Positions 26,186-36,828 of a stretch of 64,000 nucleotides of DNA are shown here, piece after piece. The notes below the pieces were generated by a model, which saw only the letters and a program-made list of their open reading frames with translations, had not been told where the DNA came from and did not search any database. The translations under genes were made by a program, and so were the position numbers. Origin of the DNA: Campanula takesimana (taxonomy: Eukaryota > Streptophyta > Magnoliopsida > Asterales > Campanulaceae); NCBI GenBank assembly GCA_026119855.1, contig JAOWBW010000864.1:248001-312000 (forward strand), written 5' to 3'. Each line of letters opens with the position of its first letter. Positions within the stretch are counted from its first letter, which is position 1.

Positions 26186-28777
26186 AATACCCCCAAACTT
26201 AGTCATTTACTTGTCCTCAAGTAAAAAATAATAATAATCAAAATCAAAATAAAACTAAACTAAACTACTAAACAATAAAACTACTTTACTAAAAATGAAA
26301 ACAAAACACACATTTTTTTTTTAATTGTTCTTGTCAAGTCATGATCATCGGCCCATAAAAGTCTCATAAATCAAATATACATACTCAATATGAAATCAAT
26401 CAATACCATGCAAGTCAAAAATATGCAACCCAATCAATAAAATATCACCGTGATTCTCCGTGTGTGTGTGCAATGCAATAACTAGATCACCGTCAAACCC
26501 GGAATACATTATAAAGTCAAGTACCCACTCATTCTCTAATAGATATGATATATGGGGTTGAAGATTCAATGGAACATGAAGTGTGAAGATCAAGAACCAA
26601 ATAGCTTGCTTTTCATGACTATCTCCACTAATGGGGACTACAATCAACCAAAGACCAGTTAGGACTTTATTAGCTTGTAATGTTTAGGTTTGGTTAAGGG
26701 CTACAAACGAAAGGTAAAGAATTCAAATTCAAGAGAGAATAACCAAAGAGTCTTCAAATAATAACACAATTTCGTACAACTCTTGGGCCTCTTCCGTTTC
26801 ACCAATGCATCAACCCCCAAACTTGAACTTTTACATATAATACTTTTGACTTTGGGTTGAATGCATTCCTTTTTCTACCTCCCCTTTTCCTTCAATACTT
26901 GCACATAAGTGAGGGCTCTTTGAACCTTTTTTTTTTTTTTTCTCACTTTTTTTTTTAATCAACGGTTTTTGAGCCTCTTGTCTCACTTTTCTTTCCAAAG
27001 TTACCTCGTGGGATTTCTTAAACTTCCACTCACTTTTGCCCATTTCAAATATCTTCCATAATCTCACTTTACCTTGTCTTTCATTCTTTAATTACACTCT
27101 CTTGACGGGTAAGGAAAATTGTATAGGCTAAGGGGTGAGTAAATGTGGGTACAAGAAACAATGTCGAATGGGGGTCGTTGTGTGCTTTTGCACACTCCAT
27201 TCTTTTTACTTTAAGCTCAAACGGGGTAACTAGGGATAAATTTATAAAGGGTAGTTTAAGGCTTAATATATGACTAACAAAGAATGCCTACATCATCTCT
27301 CTAGTCAATCATAATCCCAAAAATTTCGCCTCGAAAGTCAATCAAGCAGGTTCTAAAGTTCCCGAGAATATAGTGAATAAGTCAACTAAATAATGGTCAT
27401 CTAAGTCTTTCGGTGATCAAAGTAATTAACATAAAGTGCTCAAAAGTGTGGAGAAATCAAAGATCAATCATATGAATCAAGTCACATATCAAGACAAGTA
27501 CAATACCAAATAATTCAACTTAAGCATGCATAATCAATTTTTACTATCATAGACAAAAGCCAAATTACAGAACTAGACTCAAACAAATTTCTTTTTTTTT
27601 TGGCAATAAAAAAAAATTGACCGGGCATAGCTGCCTACGTTCCCCTTAGGACAATAAGGGGCTCAGGTCACCGTAGTTCGAACCCGACAAAGAACATAAG
27701 AAAACATTTTTTTTTTTTTATGACAGACAATGCAACCCACCCCCAAACTAAACAAAACAATGTCCACATTGTAAACAACGTAGGAAAGGGGCAAGAACAC
27801 AAGACAAGGTGATTATGACTCCTATCTCCATACTCACATAATTCCCACCCAGATAATTAATAATTGCAAGTCTAAAGAGAACAATAAATTCAGTTTCGTT
27901 GTTGACTGCAATTTTATTTTTATTTTTTAATCAAACACCCAGACTAAAGCAAAGGTTTCACACTAGCATATTGTTCAAATTTTATCAGTCGAGGAAACAA
28001 TAATAATCAAGAAACAGAGATCAGAACAACCGAAATCAGAACATATTACCTTAGTTTGGTCGCCAGTGAGATTCGACTTGTTACCTTAGTGCCATGAATA
28101 TGACCCATGAATATTTGGAGTGGCTGGACATATCCGGTGGTCATGGGAGTTGGCCGGAGGGGAAGGGCAGGCGAGAAGAGAAACACGGCCAGTGAGAAGG
28201 ACAATGATTGTGCGGTGACCGGTTGATTAGCAGGGGAGAGTGTTCGGACGGAGCAAACAGGAAGAACGGGAACTGGTTAGGGCTTTCAATTTGGGGGAAA
28301 TTGCTCGCATTCTTTTTTCTTTTTTCTTTATTTCAAGTTCCAGCCCTTATTGCCCTTCAACTTTCTGCAAACCCAACGCCCACACCGTGAATTAATTCCG
28401 AAGATTTTCACTTTGATACCGCTCACCTTTTTTTTTTTCCAGATTAATCCAGTCCGTTCCACCCTGTTATGTCGCCTGCAATTACACCAAACACTACCCA
28501 CAAGCATAATATCTTTCTAGATAGAAAAATACTAGAACAAAATACTAAAAACTAACAAAAATTATTCACAAGTAAATAAATTGCAAGGTTTACATTTGGA
28601 GGCACTTTAAAAGTTAAAAAAAAAATGAAAATCTTTTTGGAGGGTGACACTATTTACACTCCTCTATAAACCCACAAACTCAAGGAGACTCTTTCGAGTG
28701 ACACAAAACACTAACTAAGATAGATAATTAAATAACTAGAATTAAAATGCAAGTCCCCGGCAACGGCGCCAAAAAAT
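26186..28777 (-). other. Non-coding interior of the LARD-like element
   Basis: A+T-rich, with T runs near 26930 and 27590. There is no gag, RT or integrase motif in any frame. PBS at 28754-28771 and PPT at 26186-26200 mark its ends. A G+C-richer stretch at 28090-28280 follows a CTTAGTTTGGTCGCCAGTGAG phrase; its meaning is unknown. Confidence 0.8.
28754..28771 (-). other. Primer-binding site (tRNA-Asp type)
   Basis: Minus strand TGGCGCCGTTGCCGGGGA, six bases inside the right LTR. This is the complement of the tRNA-Asp 3' end used by several plant Gypsy elements. Confidence 0.88.
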
Positions 28778-30025
28778 TGATAGACAAAATTATAATACCT
28801 CGCAAGTGCACGAGCTATCGTCATAGCAATATGCAAACACAAGGGTCGATCCACAGGGACTTGGATTAATTCAAAGTTATTTAACCATTTTAAAAGCAAT
28901 AAATAAAACAAAACATAAATAAAAGATAGGTGATCAACATGAGCAAGCATATAAATGATAGGGTTCGCAGAATTAAAAGGTATCCCCGTCTTTAATTCAA
29001 ATATCATTGGTAAATCTTTTCACTTTTCACCCTATTCACTTGATCACGAGATTTATTTCAATCTCTGTTTCTTCTTTCAGATTAGTTAATAGTAGTGGCA
29101 CACTCACTAGAAACCCTAATCAATAATTAAATCTAACTGGTACAGTCTAGATCTAAGAATTAATTGATGAACGATTTAAGAAACTAAGATCAAGAACGCT
29201 TTCTACAATTATTTCACACAGATAATCGTCTAATTTTACCCAATTCACAATTTACCATGGCACATGCATAAATCGTAAAGATGCTACTTATGAATTTCTA
29301 CACTGGCACAGTAAATAGAAAATTCTAGCATAAATCAATTGACAAGGATAAACAGGTTGATCAAGTATATAAACCCTAGCAATCAATTTAGAATAAGCAC
29401 AAGTAAAATTATGAATAGAATTAAAAGATGAAAAGAAAAATACCTCAATTAAATAAAAAGATAAAAGTTACCTCCAACCTTGCAACCCTTACAAATATTT
29501 ACTAGCTACATTGTTGATAAAAAAATATAAGAAAACTAATCTAGTATTTATAGAAGAAAAACTAACCTAAATATAAAAAGAAAAAGAATTGTAAAAGAAA
29601 AAGGAAACTAAAAAGAAATCCTAAACTAAAAAGAATAATCAAAGGATATCATAATGAATTAGGAAATTAAATTCCTTCTCCAACTTGGGGTAATTTTTGG
29701 GCTGAATTATGAAATTCCTACAAAGTCCCTCATATTTTGATAATTTCCAGTTTGGTCCTCAGGATTTCAGAAATTCCAGAACAGTCCCTGTGTATCAAAA
29801 ATTGCAGTTTGGCCCCTGGATTTCAGCAGTTTTGCCCAGAAGTCCCTGGCCTTTGCATCATTACTCAATTAAGCACTTGTTCTCCCTTTTTCTTGTAGAT
29901 TGAGCACATAATCACCCTAGACAACAAAAACACAAAAATACACAAATCAAATAACAAAAGCTTGAGAACAAAGTAATAATTAAGCTTAAAAATATCTAAT
30001 TAAATGAGTAAAAATTCACTCATCA
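28778..30025 (-). repeat. 5' LTR of the non-autonomous element
   Basis: 1248 bp, TGATAGACAA...TCACTCATCA, followed by CTAAG. Confidence 0.92.
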
Positions 30026-30539
30026 CTAAGACTCCTAACCACTATGCCAATCTTCTTACTTGTTCTATTAGTAGACTATTATATATTTAACACTACAACC
30101 TCACATTTGTTGTTGTATTTTTTTTATTTTTTTTTGTTGGGAGTATTAATTCTTCAAAATTGAACAATTACTCATTTTGAAGAAAAAAAAAGATAAATTT
30201 ATTTCACAATTGTTTAAAGAGCATTTGACAACACATAGTTCTGAAAATTAGTATCATTTGATAACTGAGAATTGAATGTACCAGTTCTTGTACTCATATT
30301 CATATGTGAAAAAAATGAGAAATGAATGTCTCATTTATTATATAATTAAACCGATAAATTGAGTCATCAATTCTTAAAAATGAGAGATGATTTTATCAGT
30401 TTTTACTCAATTATGAACAACTGTTAAATGAATGGCTCAGTTATTATATTCAAATTCATGTATGAACAACTGTGAAATGCATGTCTCAGTTATTATAATG
30501 ATTGTGAAAAATTGAGAGATGAATTTATCAGTTTTTAAA

Positions 30540-30800
30540 ATGAAAAAATGACACAACTGTGAAATCACACAATTGAGAAATCATACAACTGAAAAATCAG
30601 TTGAAAAATGATTTTACAAGTGAAAAATAAAAATTAAAAAAATAACACAACTGTGAAATCACACAAATGTGAAATCATACAATTGTGAAATCATACAACT
30701 GTGAAATCAATTGAGAATTAATTTATAAGTGATAAATGAAAAATGACACAAGTGTGTAAAACTGAGTAATCATTCAAATGTAAAATTAATTGAGAAATGA
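30540..30800. repeat. Degenerate 16-bp repeat ACA(C/T)AACTGTGAAATC
   Basis: At least eight imperfect copies of (A)CACAACTGTGAAATC and CATACAATTGTGAAATC. No function is suggested beyond simple sequence expansion. Confidence 0.75.
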
Positions 30801-30974
30801 AAATGATTTGTCAATTATTTACAAGTGAAAAATGAAGTTTTTATTTTTAAAATTTGAATCATAACTTAAATATACTTTTTTGATTCGTTTCAACGATATG
30901 AATAATTCGGCGGTGTCAAATTATTTTTTCGACTTCTAGATTGCAAGATATATCGTTTTAAAATTTTAATGGGA

Positions 30975-31031
30975 AAAAGAGAGAGAGAGAGAGAGAGAGG
31001 AGAGGAGTGGAGAGAGAGAGAGAGAGAGAGC
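30975..31031. repeat. (GA)n microsatellite
   Basis: GAGAGA tract interrupted once by GGAGAGGAGTG. Confidence 0.95.
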
Positions 31032-31217
31032 AGCATTGTTAATGTTGAGATGTGAGCAGTTTGGCAGCAGAGCGTGTAGCAGCTTGGCGTGCTTCTTTTG
31101 GGTGAGCAGGGGCATTTTTGTCCAAGGAAATTGCAAGGGACTTATTGGCGAGTTTCCATAATGTCGGTCCTTATTGATCATTTTTGTTTGGATGAGGGAC
31201 TTATTGGTCAAAGCCTC

Positions 31218-32036
31218 TAAATAATATTATATATATCAATGTACATATAAAACCTTAATTTTAAAGTGAATGATGAATTAAAGAATAACTACAAGTTAAT
31301 ATAAGAATGACCAAAATAGTCATGCACATCATCAATTTTCATTGAATTTCTAAATTACGTGCAAGGGTGCAATCTGGATTGCACGTTATTTAAAGTGATA
31401 CATTGAGACAAAATTCAGGCCAATGTACTAAAAAATGGCAAAATAGGAAGTTTGTTTATGAGTGGGAGGATAAAGAAAGTAGAAGGAATCTTTTTATTTT
31501 TGGGTAAGTGAGAACTAACAAATCTGGTGACAGAATTAGCTAGGCTGACGGATTTTAACCGTCGGTAACTTCCGACGGAATCGAGGATTTTCCCACATAT
31601 TATGGAGCGGGAAATTGAATACGTTTTCGACGGAATTTCCTTCGGTGAAGTTGGAAACTGTACGAAGATGCCGACAAATAAAACTGTCAGTAGTTTCTGA
31701 CAACTAAAACCTTCTCAACGGGCAGACAGTTTTTGGATCGTGGGAATGGCCTGACGGATATTATGTGGGGAAGTCAGGGATATTAAGGTAATACCAAAGA
31801 TGCGTGCCCTACCTTAACTGCACTCAAATGGAATAATATAATGTTTCTTATGAGACGGGGTAGTAAACATTATCACGACAAACGAGGCTGGAAATATTTC
31901 AAAAGCTAAAATCTATAATAGTCCATCAATGACACTAAACATTTGACCTAGCCCTATTCATTTACCCTACTCTTTTCTTTACATGATTATTCAATATTAA
32001 TTTGAAAGCATTAATTATGACAAAAAAAATATTATA
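31218..32036. other. No gene; CACTA-like subterminal fragment
   Basis: Mostly A+T rich. At 31540-31740, GACGGATTTTAACCGTCGG, TTCCGACGGAAT and TTTCGACGGAATTTCC resemble subterminal repeats of CACTA elements, but neither CACTA end was found. It may be a relic. Confidence 0.4.
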
Positions 32037-32279
32037 CTCCCTCCGTCCCGTTTAAGGTTCTTAATTTGACTTTCCGCGTTTATCAAGAAATCAAGTGTAA
32101 AACAAAGAAATCAAGTAGGAAGAGAAAAGTAGGTAGAATGTTTTTTGTGTGAAAATGACAATTGGGTCCCATTGTCTATTTTAGGTAATAAAACAACTAA
32201 AAATTTTAGTTTGGAACAAACTAAAAAGGAAAGTAAGAACTTTAGTCTGGACGGAATGAGTATTTTTAAATGGAGGGAG
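32037..32279. mobile_element. Stowaway-like MITE upstream of the DUF674 gene
   Basis: CTCCCTCCGTCCCGTTTAAG at the left; the right end is imperfect and finishes TGGAGGGAG, with TA on both sides. It ends about 107 bp before the TATA box of the next gene and may contribute promoter sequence (inference). Confidence 0.65.
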
Positions 32280-32386
32280 TACAATAATTATCATTAGCTA
32301 GCTTCGGGAAGACAATGTACTCTTCCCAATCCTAACATTAATACCGAGGAGTCCCAACCGGAACACAAAGAAACACACTTCACACA

Positions 32387-32394
32387 TATAAATA
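32387..32394 (+). promoter_or_regulatory. TATA box of the DUF674 gene
   Basis: TATAAATA 88 bp before the chosen ATG (32475). A start site near 32418-32425 would leave a leader of about 50 nt and makes the earlier in-frame ATG at 32430 an unlikely start. Confidence 0.75.
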
Positions 32395-32474
32395 GCATCG
32401 CATGTGCAGTAGGAATTGAACGTGAACAAATGTCACATTACAAAACAAAATTCTCTTTGCACAGAAACTCAAAA

Positions 32475-33349
32475 ATGGCAACATCATCTTCTTCCAAAGT
32501 ACTCCTAAGCTTGAAGCTTCTAGTAGACAAGAAAGCAAAGAAAGTTCTCTTTGCAGAAGCCGGCAAAGACACCGTCGATTTCTTATTTAGCATATTGACC
32601 CTCCCTCTCGCTACCGTTATCCGGTTACTTTCCGAACAAGAAGGCATGGTGGGTTGCCTTTCTAATCTCTATAAAAGCATCGAGAATTTGAACGATGTCT
32701 ACATACAACCTAATCTGCACAAGGATGCAGTCTTGAAGCCCATTGTACAAGTCTCGACCGAATCTGCTCCTTCTTTTTTCCTAACTGACGATGATGCTCC
32801 GGAGAAGAAGAAGTTTTATAGGTGCAGCTATAATCATAATCATAATTATGTGGCCTATAATACTGAGACTACTTGTCCTGCTTGTAATGCAGCTATGAAT
32901 ACTGAGATGGCGATTGTGGAGGGAAAGAATGTGGCTGGGACGGTGGCTGCCGCTGCCGGAGGCGGGGGTGGTGGTGGCGGAGGAGGGTTTGTGAAGGGGG
33001 TTGTGACTTACATGGTGATGGATGATTTAGTAGTGTCACCTATGTCCACCATTACTGGCATTACTTTATTGAACAAGTTCAGTGTCATGCATGTCGGTGA
33101 TCTTGAGGAACAGGTTGTTGATTTGGATATGGCTAAGGTACGAATCTTTCAACTATTATTAATTATGGTAAGTTTATAGTTAAGATGTACTCCAACCGTC
33201 CTAAAATAATTGTCCAGTTTGAATTTTCAAATATTTTAAGGTTACACTATAAGTTAATTGAAATCTATCGCTTTTCTTGGATGCAGGCTCTTAAGTTGCT
33301 GAAAACTTCTTTTCATTCCAAGAATGTGCTTACGACTGTTTTTCTCTGA
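32475..33349 (+). CDS. DUF674 family protein, two exons
   Basis: Exon 1 is 32475-33137 and exon 2 is 33287-33349 (AAG|GTACGA ... ATGCAG|GCTCTT), joined in phase 0, giving 241 aa. The start is chosen at MATSSSSKVLLSLKLLVDKK because this matches the family N-terminus. Conserved blocks: LLVDKKAKKVLFAEAGKDTV, FLFSILTLPLATVIRLL, EGMVGCLSNLYKSIENL, a cysteine pair region (C at about 117, CPAC at about 134-137) that may bind metal, and the C-terminal ALKLLKTSFHSKNVLTTVFL, which is encoded by exon 2. DUF674 proteins are plant-specific and their biochemical function is unknown. A run of nine to ten glycines (about 161-172) is an unusual low-complexity insert. No stop or shift was seen. A fragment of a second DUF674 copy lies at 39400-39778. 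Confidence 0.88.
33138..33286 (+). other. DUF674 intron with a MITE-end-like stretch
   Basis: A 149-bp intron. GTACTCCAACCGTCCTAAAATAATTGTCC near 33188 resembles a decayed CTCCCTCCGTCC MITE end. Confidence 0.6.
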
Positions 33350-33845
33350 ATTTTAATGTCATTGAAATTCTGAAGGCTTATAATATGAATGAAGCTTGGA
33401 TATTATGTTTGGTAAAGTTTATTAGTAACTCCTTTGTTTAAACTGCATTTTTTTTTTCCTTCTTATCAGTTGCAGTATTAAAATCGATTTGGTTAAAAAG
33501 ATCGACGGGTTCCATAATACTCTATTTATTCCGGAAATATAGTTTCATTTTGATTTTTTATGTTCAACGAAAATGAACTTTGACCAACCATTGGTGTCAA
33601 CTTAATCTTTCTAGTGAAATTATAAAATTTGTACTCCCTCCGGTCCAAAATAATTGTCTTTTTTGTCATTTACACAATTCTTAGTGCTTGTTTGTTTCCA
33701 CTTATTTCTAGTGACTTTTGGCTTTTTGCTTAAAATAAGCACTAATTGTAGTGTTTGTTTTCACTTATAAGCTAAAAGTTCATAAGTAATGTACAACATA
33801 TATAAAGCACAAATAAGTAAAAGCTAAAAAGAAATAAAAATGTTA

Positions 33846-34075
33846 CTACATCTGTCTTGCTTTAAGGTTCTTATTTTCCTTTTTAGTCTTCCCAATTTAA
33901 GGTTCTTGCTTTGTTTTATTACTTAAAATGGAATGTGGGACCCACTTGTCATTCTCACAACAAAAACTCCATACCCACTTTCTCTCTCATACTTTACTTT
34001 TCATACTCATAACATTTTTTTTTTTTTAATCTCCGTGCAAAGTCAAACTCAGAACTGTAAATAGGGACGAGGGAG
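33846..34075. mobile_element. Stowaway-like MITE (230 bp)
   Basis: It runs from CTACATCTGTCTTGCTTTAA to AGGGACGAGGGAG, with TA on both sides. The interior (GGGACCCACTTGTCATTCTC) is shared with the MITE at 41374-41574, so both belong to one family. Confidence 0.65.
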
Positions 34076-34594
34076 TACTTTTTTTTCTACTTACATAGAA
34101 ACACGCCTAAAATTACTCCTTAATAAAAATTCATAACCTCAAATTGAACTCCTTTTCCGTAAGGATCCAAGCCATAATATTACCAATTGACGTACAGCCT
34201 CTCATTACTTTATTCATTCATTTCTTTTGAAGTTTATACATTTCATATTTCAGTTATGTTAGTTTTTTTTTATTATTATTTTTAAAGGATTTCAATTTTT
34301 TTAGCAATAAAGAATTTCTATATAAGTGATTAACTGTATTCTTTCTTTTCTTTTGAATTTCTATGTGAATTTATTTATCTTTTGGAAAGAATTTCTATGA
34401 TAGTTTTTCTTTTTATTTGGAAATTTTTTACGTCAGTTTTTTTTTTTTTTTTGGGAAATAATTTCTTTGTTAGTTTGATTATCTTTTCAAGAAAATAGAG
34501 CAAAAGCAAAGAAAAGGGAGAAAGAATATTATGAATTTATATGATTTTCATGAATTACAAAAGGGAAAATAAATTAGTATTCCGTTAATAACTA

Positions 34595-34773
34595 CTCCCT
34601 CCGTCCCAAAATGATCTTCTCATTTGACATTTTTCATTGTCCCAAAAAATTCTTCACATTTCTATAACCTAAGCTTAGAAGTGCCCAAACAAAACATGAC
34701 TAGTGAATCAAGTGTGCATATCCTTAAAAAGTTTGAATAGTCAAATTTGAAGATCATTTTGGGACGGAGGGAG
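34595..34773. mobile_element. Stowaway-like MITE (179 bp)
   Basis: CTCCCTCCGTCCCAAAATGA and its near-perfect inverse TCATTTTGGGACGGAGGGAG end the element, with TA flanks. Confidence 0.85.
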
Positions 34774-35148
34774 TATATTAGACTATATTTTAATTCCACA
34801 GAGCAATTTATATAATTTAATTATAGATAAGATTGGCATGCATATGAGTTAATTTAAATGCTAGGGGTATATTAGTGATTTTACCATAATTCAACACTTT
34901 TCAGTTTTTTTAACAAACAGATACAATCTGCTTATGACTGCTCATAAGTTGTTTCAAAACAGCTAAAACAAACACTATTTAGTTCATCAGCCATAAGTCA
35001 ATCAACTATAAGCTATCAGCCATTAGCTATAAGTCACCAGCAATCAGCTGCGACAAACGAGCTTTTAAGGAAAGCAATTAATATCATGATTTAGTGATAA
35101 AAGTGTCAATTTTACCCCTATTAAGTGGATTTTATTTCTTTAAATAAT

Positions 35149-35460
35149 AGCTTTTTAAATTGCTATGTACCAAAGTAACACTTAAGTTCAACTATGTACC
35201 AAACTAACATCTTTGACTTAAAACGGCATTGGCAATACCGTTTAACCCTAATTGAAGTCGGGTCTGGCAATGCCGATTTCATCTTTTCAAAACCTTAATC
35301 CTAATTACCATTAAACACCGGGTTTTCAACCTAAAAACGTCACTGGTAGCGCCGTTTCATCCTAAAAACATCACCACCAGTGCCGTTTTCTTGCAAGGAT
35401 GTCATATTGGTACATAGTTGAATTTTGGTGTTAGTTTGGTACATATCTATCCAAAAGGTA
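35149..35460. mobile_element. MITE with about 55-bp TIRs (MULE-like)
   Basis: Left arm CTATGTACCAAAGTAACAC...TTCAACTATGTACCAA and right arm read inversely ATATGTACCAAACTAACACC...TTCAACTATGTACCAA. The GC-richer core contains GGCATTGGCAATACCG and CACTGGTAGCGCCG. Exact ends and target duplication are uncertain. It lies outside the Tourist-like element but inside the 33634-35632 Stowaway span. Confidence 0.5.
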
Positions 35461-35634
35461 ATTATTTAAAAAAAATCCTATTAAGTGTGCATCATTATTA
35501 CATTAATGTCACACAACTAAGACAATTAATAAAACAAAACAAGTTTCAATGCAAGGGTAAGAAGGACATTTAGCTTAAAAGTGACAGTTATTCTGGATCA
35601 AAATTTTAGCTTAATTTTTGGACCGGAGGGAGTA

Positions 35635-36732
35635 ATTGATAAATCATTAAGTGATTAATTAATAATAATTTTTATAATTTCATTGTAATCGTTACATTGA
35701 CACCAATATTTGGTAAAAGTTTATTTTTGTTGAATATAAAAAGTCAAAATGAGATTATATTTCTGAGACAGAGTTAGTATATGAATGTGTGGTGTGTGAC
35801 TGCATATTAGTCCTTTAATTTTGCGTAAAAACCAAATTTATATAATTTCATTCAAATAAACGCCTATTCACGAAAAGTTCAACGACAAATCCAATTAATC
35901 CTACTGGCATGGCTCGAGATTATCCCTGAAACATGGTTGAATACAGTAACTTTATTATTTCCCACTTTTGAAACCCTAAAATTTACTGTTATTGAAGGAG
36001 AGGGTTGCTCATTTCATGCCATAAAAAGTAATATAAAGTTGGTTATCTTAATCAAAATCTCCAATAAAATTTGCTACTAATATTTATATTTTTTTTGTAC
36101 TTTTTTGAGGATATACAAATAAACTTACATAAACCTTCATCAAAGTTTTTTTTTTTTTTTTGTTGAAAGAACCTTCATCAAAGTTTAATGAAGGCAAAAC
36201 CACCATTTGAGCCAACTATCAAGCAGAAGCAGTGGCGAATCTAGGCCTTTTGAGGAGGGTACTTGGACCTCCCTGAATTTTCAAATTTTTACAAATTTAC
36301 CCTTTATATTTTTTGAATTTACTATATTGACCCCCCTGAAAAGAAAAATCAAGGGGGTCTAGATTCACCAATCAAGTGTGTCAAGGTGGTCTCTAAAATA
36401 CCAAGAATATAATTGCCCAAAATACTATTTATGATTTAAGTTAGTAAAAAGAAAGTTAAATAAATAATATTTTTTCTGTAATTTTACAATTTTAGGATGA
36501 CAAAGTGGTCTCCAAAACACTGTTGATAAAATGTCATGTAAAGTAGTATAACGCAAAGTGAGGAACTTTAAATCGGAAAAATTGGGAAGGAGGGGTAAAT
36601 GTCATGTAATTTTACAATTTTTTTTTATGTAATTTTACATTTTTTTCTGTAATTTTGTCTACGGTTTTTGTGCATTATTTTTGAGTGGTTAAAGAATACT
36701 TACAAATTGAACTTTAAAACGCGGTAATGAAA
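35635..36732. other. No gene; possible 145-bp inverted-repeat element
   Basis: A+T-rich. GTGGCGAATCTAGGCC at 36231 and, reversed, TTGGTGAATCTAGACC near 36372 form a weak inverted pair around GGGGG/CCCCC tracts. No coding capacity. Confidence 0.35.
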
Positions 36733-36828
36733 GTGGTGGGGGTGACGGATTCGAAAAGAGGGGATATGATGGTGGATGGCATACATTGCAGAATAAAGCA
36801 AAGGAAAAGAAAGTGAATCAATTATTTA

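Larger units (their letters stand above)
24929..30025 (-). mobile_element. Non-autonomous LTR retrotransposon without coding region (5.1 kb)
   Basis: LTRs are at 24929-26185 and 28778-30025, with TG...CA ends and a perfect CTAAG duplication (24924-24928, 30026-30030). The minus-strand PBS (28771-28754) is TGGCGCCGTTGCCGGGGA, matching tRNA-Asp. The minus-strand PPT next to the left LTR is AAGTTTGGGGGTATT. The 2.6-kb interior (26186-28777) has no frame with gag or pol similarity. It is a LARD-like passenger that must borrow proteins. The two LTRs disagree strongly over their first 90 bp. Confidence 0.92.
24895..30049 (-). other. tRNA-like (SINE-head-like) sequence split by an LTR element
   Basis: On the minus strand a box-A-like TGGCATAGTGG (30049-30039) and a box-B-like GGTTCAAACC (24904-24895) come together when the LTR element and one CTAAG are removed. 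They then span about 53 nt, close to the spacing in a tRNA gene. This suggests an internal polymerase III promoter of a tRNA-derived SINE. No poly-A or T tail was identified, so the family is not assigned. Confidence 0.45.
24472..31217. mobile_element. Possible MULE-like composite element
   Basis: The left end GGGATTTTTACCAATAAGTCCCT and the reverse of the right end GAGGCTTTGACCAATAAGTCCCT are similar over 23 bp. The right arm repeats the 'rate-of-TTATTGG' phrase three times (31135-31207). Flanks are A+T rich (TAATATTA occurs on both sides, slightly offset), so a 9-bp target duplication is not proven. The core has a GC-rich GGC/CCG stretch (24620-24860), a tRNA-like piece and the nested LTR element. 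It could equally be two unrelated fragments. Confidence 0.4.
33684..35064. mobile_element. Tourist/Harbinger-like element inside the Stowaway
   Basis: The left end GTGCTTGTTTGTTTCCACTT and the reversed right end AAGCTCGTTTGTCGCAGCTG are similar, with TTA at 33681-33683 and 35065-35067. Subterminal CTTATAAGCTAAAAG-type repeats occur at both ends. It holds the MITEs at 33846 and 34595 and a T-rich middle. The 3-bp TTA target fits PIF/Harbinger. Confidence 0.5.
33634..35632. mobile_element. Stowaway-like MITE split by nested insertions
   Basis: The outer ends CTCCCTCCGGTCCAAAATAA (33634) and, reversed, CTCCCTCCGGTCCAAAAATT (35632) match and are flanked by TA. The short Stowaway body is interrupted by a Tourist-like element from about 33684 that contains further MITEs. 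No gene lies in the stretch. Confidence 0.6.
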
